Below are positions 60,300-64,000 of a stretch of DNA of 64,000 nt, in pieces (the stretch's first letter is position 1; every line of letters begins with the position of its first letter). The notes below the pieces were generated by a model that worked only from the letters and a program-made list of their open reading frames with translations, was not told the origin of the DNA and searched no databases. A program made the position numbers and the translations under genes. This stretch comes from Erythrobacter sp. SDW2 (GTDB lineage Bacteria; Pseudomonadota; Alphaproteobacteria; Sphingomonadales; Sphingomonadaceae): assembly GCF_021431965.1 (NCBI RefSeq), contig NZ_CP090370.1, forward strand, positions 2,356,001 to 2,420,000, written 5' to 3'.

Positions 60300-62123
60300 C
60301 TATTCCACCGTGACCGACTTCGCGAGGTTGCGCGGCTGGTCGACATCGGTGCCCTTGACCACGGCAACGTGATAGGCCAGCAGTTGCACCGGCACGGCAT
60401 AGACCAGTGGCGCGATCAGCGGGTGGACCTTGGGCATCTCGATAGTCCCAAGACAGCCCTCGCCTGCTTCCTCCAATCCCTCGGCATCCGAAATCAGCAC
60501 GATCTTGCCTCCCCGCGCACGTACCTCCTGCATGTTGGAGACCGTCTTCTCGAAAAGGGGGCCTGACGGAGCGAGCACGATCACCGGCACCGCCTCGTCG
60601 ATCAGCGCAATCGGGCCGTGCTTCATTTCGCCCGCGGCATAACCTTCGGCGTGGATGTAGCTGATTTCCTTGAGCTTGAGCGCACCCTCCATTGCCAGTG
60701 GATAGTCCGGTCCGCGCCCGAGGTAGAGCACATCGCGCGCCGGTGCGATCAGCGGCGCCATGGCGGCGATATCGTCATCATGGTCGAGCGCAGCGTTGAG
60801 CGCGGCGGGCGCCTCGATGAGGTGGCGCACAACCTCCTGCTCTTCTTCGCGAGTCATGCGCCCCTTCTTGACTGCAAGATGCGCCGCAAGTGCGGCCAGC
60901 ACGGCCAGCTGGCAAGTGAAGGCCTTGGTCGAAGCGACGCCGATTTCCGGACCGGCGTGGGTCGGCAGCAGCAGGTCGGCCTCGCGCGCCATGGTGCTGG
61001 TCGGCACGTTGACGACGGCAGCGATGGTCTGGCCGTTTTCCTTGCAATGTCGCAGCGCCGCCAGCGTATCGGCAGTCTCACCACTTTGCGAGATGAAGAT
61101 GGCGAGGCCTCCGTCTTCCAGCACCGGATCGCGGTAGCGGAACTCGCTGGCAACATCGATATCGACCGGGACGCGGGCGAAGGTCTCGATCCAGTATTTC
61201 GCCACCATCCCGGCATAGAACGAGGTTCCACAGGCAACGATGGTGATACGCTTGATCGCGGACAGGTCGAAGTCGATCTGCGGCAGCGCCACGCTCTCGT
61301 CTGCCTGGCGGACGTAGGAGTTGAGCGTTTGCGCGACCACGGTGGGTTGCTCGAAGATCTCCTTCTGCATGAAGTGGCGGTAATTGCCCTTCTCGACCGC
61401 GGCAGCGGAGGCACCCGATGTGACGATCTCGCGCATCACCGGATTGTTCTCGAGGTCGAAGATTTGCGCCCCGGCGCGGGTGATTACGACCCAGTCGCCC
61501 TCGTCCAGATAGGCGATCTTCTGGGTCAGCGGGGCGAGCGCCAGCGCATCCGAACCCAAATAGGTCTCGCCGTCACCATAGCCGACCACCAGCGGCGAGC
61601 CGAGGCGAGCGCCAATCAACAGGTCGGGATACTGGCGGAAAGCGATGGCCAGGGCAAAGGCTCCGCGCAGGCGCGGCAGAACGGCCTTTACCGCCTGTTC
61701 GGGCGATGCGCCCTTCTCCACTTCGGCCGAGACCAGGTGCGCGACCACTTCGCTGTCGGTGTCGCTTTCGAGCCTGCGCCCGGCCGCTTCCAGTTCGGCC
61801 CGCAGCGGCTTGAAGTTCTCGATAATGCCGTTGTGAACCAGCGCGACCTCATCTGTCGCATGCGGGTGGGCGTTGTTCTCGGTTGGCGCACCGTGGGTGG
61901 CCCAGCGGGTGTGGGCTATGCCTATGGTGCCGGGTGCAGGGCTGCGGGCGAGTTCGCCGGCCAGGTTCGCCAGCTTGCCGCTCGCCCGGCGGCGCACCAG
62001 CACGCCGCCGTTGACGGTGCAGACGCCGGCACTGTCATAGCCGCGATATTCCATTCGCCGCAGGCCATCGACCAGCCGGTCCGCAACCGGTTCCTTGCCC
62101 ACAATTCCGATAATGCCGCACAT
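60300..62123 (-). CDS. glmS: Glutamine--fructose-6-phosphate aminotransferase
   Basis: A 607-residue GlmS that makes glucosamine-6-phosphate, the entry to peptidoglycan and LPS. The N-terminal glutaminase starts with the catalytic Cys (MCGIIGIVGKEPVADRLVDG) and has RWATHGAPTENNAHPH. The two SIS isomerase domains show ACGTSFYAGMVAKYWIE, FISQSGETADTLAALRHCK and the C-terminal DQPRNLAKSVTVE with the essential Lys. It lies 15 bases after the PIN-toxin gene, so transcription may read through the toxin-antitoxin operon. Confidence 0.97.
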   Translation of the reverse strand: MCGIIGIVGKEPVADRLVDGLRRMEYRGYDSAGVCTVNGGVLVRRRASGKLANLAGELARSPAPGTIGIAHTRWATHGAPTENNAHPHATDEVALVHNGIIENFKPLRAELEAAGRRLESDTDSEVVAHLVSAEVEKGASPEQAVKAVLPRLRGAFALAIAFRQYPDLLIGARLGSPLVVGYGDGETYLGSDALALAPLTQKIAYLDEGDWVVITRAGAQIFDLENNPVMREIVTSGASAAAVEKGNYRHFMQKEIFEQPTVVAQTLNSYVRQADESVALPQIDFDLSAIKRITIVACGTSFYAGMVAKYWIETFARVPVDIDVASEFRYRDPVLEDGGLAIFISQSGETADTLAALRHCKENGQTIAAVVNVPTSTMAREADLLLPTHAGPEIGVASTKAFTCQLAVLAALAAHLAVKKGRMTREEEQEVVRHLIEAPAALNAALDHDDDIAAMAPLIAPARDVLYLGRGPDYPLAMEGALKLKEISYIHAEGYAAGEMKHGPIALIDEAVPVIVLAPSGPLFEKTVSNMQEVRARGGKIVLISDAEGLEEAGEGCLGTIEMPKVHPLIAPLVYAVPVQLLAYHVAVVKGTDVDQPRNLAKSVTVE

Positions 62124-62138
62124 GGATTTTCGCTTTCG

Positions 62139-62519
62139 TTACAAGATGTAGGGGACACGGATGCCAGGCATCTCTGCCGGGAAATCCTTGGTATTTCGTG
62201 TAATGAGCACCCGGCCGCGCGTTTGCGCCGTCGCCAGTATGATCGCATCCATCGCATTGAGGCGAGTTCGCTCGCGCCGCAAGGCGGCTGCGCGCTGACC
62301 TATCTCGGCGTCGATCTCGTCCACGCCGAAGCCCGACAACAGGATCTCGGCGCGCCTGAGGCCCTCACCCTCGCCCTTCGACATGACTTCGATCCAGACT
62401 GCCCGGCTGATCCATGCGCGGGCGCCGAAGTCGGTCGCACGGTCGATCTCGGTGTGGGCCAGGTCCAACCCGGCCAGCGCATCGATGATTATGTTGGAAT
62501 CGAAGGCAAAGCCGCTCAT
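62139..62519 (-). CDS. PIN-domain toxin (VapC-like ribonuclease)
   Basis: A 126-residue PIN-domain protein. The acidic metal-binding residues appear in FDSNIIIDALAG near residue 6, WIEVMSK near 43, NAMDAIILATAQ near 89 and RNTKDF near 108. VapC toxins cut tRNA or rRNA and are neutralised by the upstream-encoded antitoxin. Its ATG overlaps the antitoxin stop by 4 bases. The downstream neighbour, glmS, is only 15 bases away. It could be a functional toxin as no catalytic residue is missing. Confidence 0.88.
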   Translation of the reverse strand: MSGFAFDSNIIIDALAGLDLAHTEIDRATDFGARAWISRAVWIEVMSKGEGEGLRRAEILLSGFGVDEIDAEIGQRAAALRRERTRLNAMDAIILATAQTRGRVLITRNTKDFPAEMPGIRVPYIL

Positions 62520-62893
62520 TTGCGAGAGGGCTTTTTCGGCGTGGGATATTTGCCCGCCAGCATGTCCAGGTGAATCTGGCGCTGGCGATCATCCTCCTCG
62601 TCGAAAAGGTCGGGGAATTCAGCCCTGACCTCTTCGTAGTCATCATCCCACGGGCGCGTTGAAGCAGCACGTTCTCGCCGCTGCCATTCGACCGCATCAC
62701 CCAGATCTGTGCGCTCTTTCCACGCGCCAAAGCCGACGGAAAGCCATTCCTTGGCCGCCGCCGGGGTCGTTTCCGCGCGGTACTCCGCCACCGCTTCCCG
62801 TAGAACCTGCGCGCGCGACTTGCCCTGCTCGGCAGCGAGCTGGTCAAGCCACTTGATGTCGTCATCGGGCAGGTCGGCGAGGATTCGGGTCAT
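62516..62893 (-). CDS. Ribbon-helix-helix antitoxin of the PIN toxin
   Basis: A 125-residue antitoxin. The N-terminal ribbon-helix-helix (ILADLPDDDIKWLDQLAAEQ then GKSRAQVLREAVAEY) is a CopG/MetJ-type DNA-binding domain. The long C-terminal part (about 45-125) is rich in acidic and basic residues and probably wraps the toxin. Its stop overlaps the toxin ATG by 4 bases. Two TGATATCA palindromes lie just upstream (62905-62925), the likely operator for autoregulation. It starts 34 bases after the stop of the EamA gene. Confidence 0.88.
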   Translation of the reverse strand: MTRILADLPDDDIKWLDQLAAEQGKSRAQVLREAVAEYRAETTPAAAKEWLSVGFGAWKERTDLGDAVEWQRRERAASTRPWDDDYEEVRAEFPDLFDEEDDRQRQIHLDMLAGKYPTPKKPSRK

Positions 62894-62902
62894 TGTTGAT
62901 AT

Positions 62903-62931
62903 ACTGATATCATATCATGATATCATGTCAA
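62903..62931 (-). promoter_or_regulatory. Antitoxin promoter with tandem palindromic operators
   Basis: On the minus strand, TTGACA (62931-62926) is a perfect -35, with TATCAG (62909-62904) as a possible -10 at 16-base spacing. Two copies of the palindrome TGATATCA (62905-62912 and 62918-62925), 13 bases centre to centre, overlap the spacer and -10. This is where a ribbon-helix-helix repressor would be expected to bind. Confidence 0.7.
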
Positions 62932-63833
62932 GTAGGTGCTTCGGTGACTTCCATCTTTCGCGTGTTGTCGCGCCACAGGTAGAGCCCGGCACCGATGATC
63001 ACTGTTGCTCCCAACATGGTTACCCCGTCCGGCCGGTCGCCGAACCACCACCACCCCAGCGATACCGCAACGATCAGCTGGACGTATGTCATCGGTGCGA
63101 CAATGGCGGCACCTGCCCGCGTCGTGCCGTGGAAGATCAGCCAATGCGCCGTACTGGCGGTGACCGCCACAATGCCGCACCGGAGCACGACATCGATGGA
63201 AGGCGCGCCCAAGGCAAACATCGGCGACCCTGATGTCCCGCCGGCAAGTGCTGCCAGCCAAAGGACGGGTGCCGCAACAAGGGCCATGTATACCTGCATC
63301 GACAGCGGGCTGCCCTGCCCGGCAGAAGCGCGGTTCGCGAGCATCAGCAGGGCCATGCAGCAGGCTGCCCCTAGCGGCAGCAAGGCCGCCAGTCCGACTT
63401 CGGCCAGGTTGGGCCGCAGCACCACTATCACCCCGACGAAAGCAATCGCCGATGCCACGAAGGTCGCCGGACGGACCTTTTCGCCCAACACCGGCCCGCT
63501 CAGCAGAGCGGTCAGGATCGGAGCCAGAAACACCAGCGATGTCGCCTCCGCCAATGGCATCACGAAAATGGCGCTGAAGAAGGTAAGGGTCGCACCGCAC
63601 AGGCACAGTCCGCGGCCCAGCTGCAGCAAGGGGTTCTTGGGGCGGAATCCTGCCCTGCCTTCGCGCATCGCCAGCAAGGTCGACAGGCCCGCCGCGCCGA
63701 TCGTGAAGCGCAACGCCGCCACCGCGATGGGTGACCACATCCCGGCCATGGACTTGATAACGGCATCACCGAACGCCAGCACCGCAAAGCCGGCCAGCGC
63801 AAGCAGGATGCCGCTGCGTTCGCTTTGCTCCAT
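62928..63833 (-). CDS. EamA/DMT-family transporter
   Basis: A 301-residue inner-membrane permease of the drug/metabolite (EamA) superfamily with about ten helices in two repeats (LLALAGFAVLAFGDAVIKSMAG at the N-terminus, and the second repeat from about residue 155). PLAEATSLVFLAPILTALLSG and TYVQLIVAVSLGWWWFGDRP are typical. It may export amino acids or other metabolites; direction and substrate are not readable. The stop overlaps the -35 of the antitoxin promoter. About 167 bases follow to the window edge without a gene visible. Confidence 0.9.
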   Translation of the reverse strand: MEQSERSGILLALAGFAVLAFGDAVIKSMAGMWSPIAVAALRFTIGAAGLSTLLAMREGRAGFRPKNPLLQLGRGLCLCGATLTFFSAIFVMPLAEATSLVFLAPILTALLSGPVLGEKVRPATFVASAIAFVGVIVVLRPNLAEVGLAALLPLGAACCMALLMLANRASAGQGSPLSMQVYMALVAAPVLWLAALAGGTSGSPMFALGAPSIDVVLRCGIVAVTASTAHWLIFHGTTRAGAAIVAPMTYVQLIVAVSLGWWWFGDRPDGVTMLGATVIIGAGLYLWRDNTRKMEVTEAPT

Positions 63834-64000
63834 CGAGTGAACCTGTATGTTGCTGTGAGGCTGCTACGTTTGCGAGGCGCGGTAGGGGGCATCCCTCACG
63901 CTGTCAAAGGCCATTGGGACGCGACCGGCAGATGGTTTACGCCCGCTTAACGCGTTTCTGTTAGCGATCGACTGACAGCGGGTCGCCGGGACAGGACAGG

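Noticed and set aside
62124-62138. glmS ribozyme
   Set aside because: Only 15 bases separate glmS from the toxin gene, so no such structure can be present.
1-64000. CRISPR array, rRNA or insertion sequence
   Set aside because: No regularly spaced repeat array, rRNA segment or transposase gene was recognised on either strand.

Overview
The window is high-GC, gene-dense alphaproteobacterial chromosome. Gene content points to the Sphingomonadales, most likely an Erythrobacteraceae-type organism: three large TonB-dependent receptors, a K+-independent H+-pyrophosphatase, a carotenoid oxygenase, a wax-ester-synthase-like acyltransferase, short-form HisG, cobS with a bolA/J-domain pair, and many small overlapping operons. 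The species assignment is inference from gene content only.

Layout. 1-6.1 kb: DUF3089 hydrolase (5'-truncated by the window edge), ruvX, two hotdog thioesterases, a bifunctional penicillin-binding protein, a low-GC coiled-coil gene and cobS. 6.2-10.6 kb: an accessory block with an MpaB-type oxygenase, an HxlR regulator divergent from a DUF1428/VOC/VOC/GST-remnant/SRPBCC cluster, and a DUF4189 exported protein. 10.7-15.8 kb: J-domain protein, bolA, Nudix, pirin, SDR, epoxide-hydrolase-like enzyme, DUF2332. 15.8-20.3 kb: hisG-hisD-nusB, a Cys-containing membrane protein, then thiL. 20.4-22.3 kb: a lower-GC island with a stand-alone reverse transcriptase (RT) preceded by two copies of a 134-bp direct repeat lying in small membrane-protein-like frames. 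22.6-29.2 kb: fatty-acid-desaturase operon, hppA with a strong terminator, a GNAT/JmjC-cupin pair, tesB. 29.2-38.4 kb: outer-membrane receptor plus lipoprotein phytase, carotenoid oxygenase, universal stress protein with an FNR-type box, a KdpDE-like two-component system, and pal. 38.5-46.4 kb: uvrC carrying an in-frame palindromic insertion, wax-ester synthase with a histone-like tail plus a hydrolase, and a large TonB receptor with an unusual cysteine-repeat loop. 46.5-50.5 kb: infA, maf, RNase E/G-like, yacG, tRNA-Phe, an HprK-like kinase and purC. 50.5-64 kb: lipid kinase, M16 protease, TonB receptor, purS-purQ, a GGDEF/EAL protein, glmS, a VapBC-type toxin-antitoxin pair with its operator, and an EamA transporter.

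How genes work together. Housekeeping functions (histidine and purine synthesis, translation initiation, cell-wall synthesis, DNA repair) form short operons. Accessory genes sit between normally adjacent partners: nusB/thiL, bolA-J protein/cobS, purC/purSQ. Outer-membrane nutrient capture is represented by three TonB receptors, one coupled to a phytase. The best candidate for a poorly described system is the RT locus at 20.4-22.3 kb. It has a catalytically intact RT, no maturase endonuclease domain, duplicated upstream sequence, and an opposite-strand intrinsic terminator that suggests an unannotated RNA. Other notable items are the receptor with cysteine-bracketed repeats, the uvrC insertion, the acyltransferase with an H1-like tail, and cobS without cobT. 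No CRISPR array, rRNA, insertion sequence or riboswitch was found by eye.
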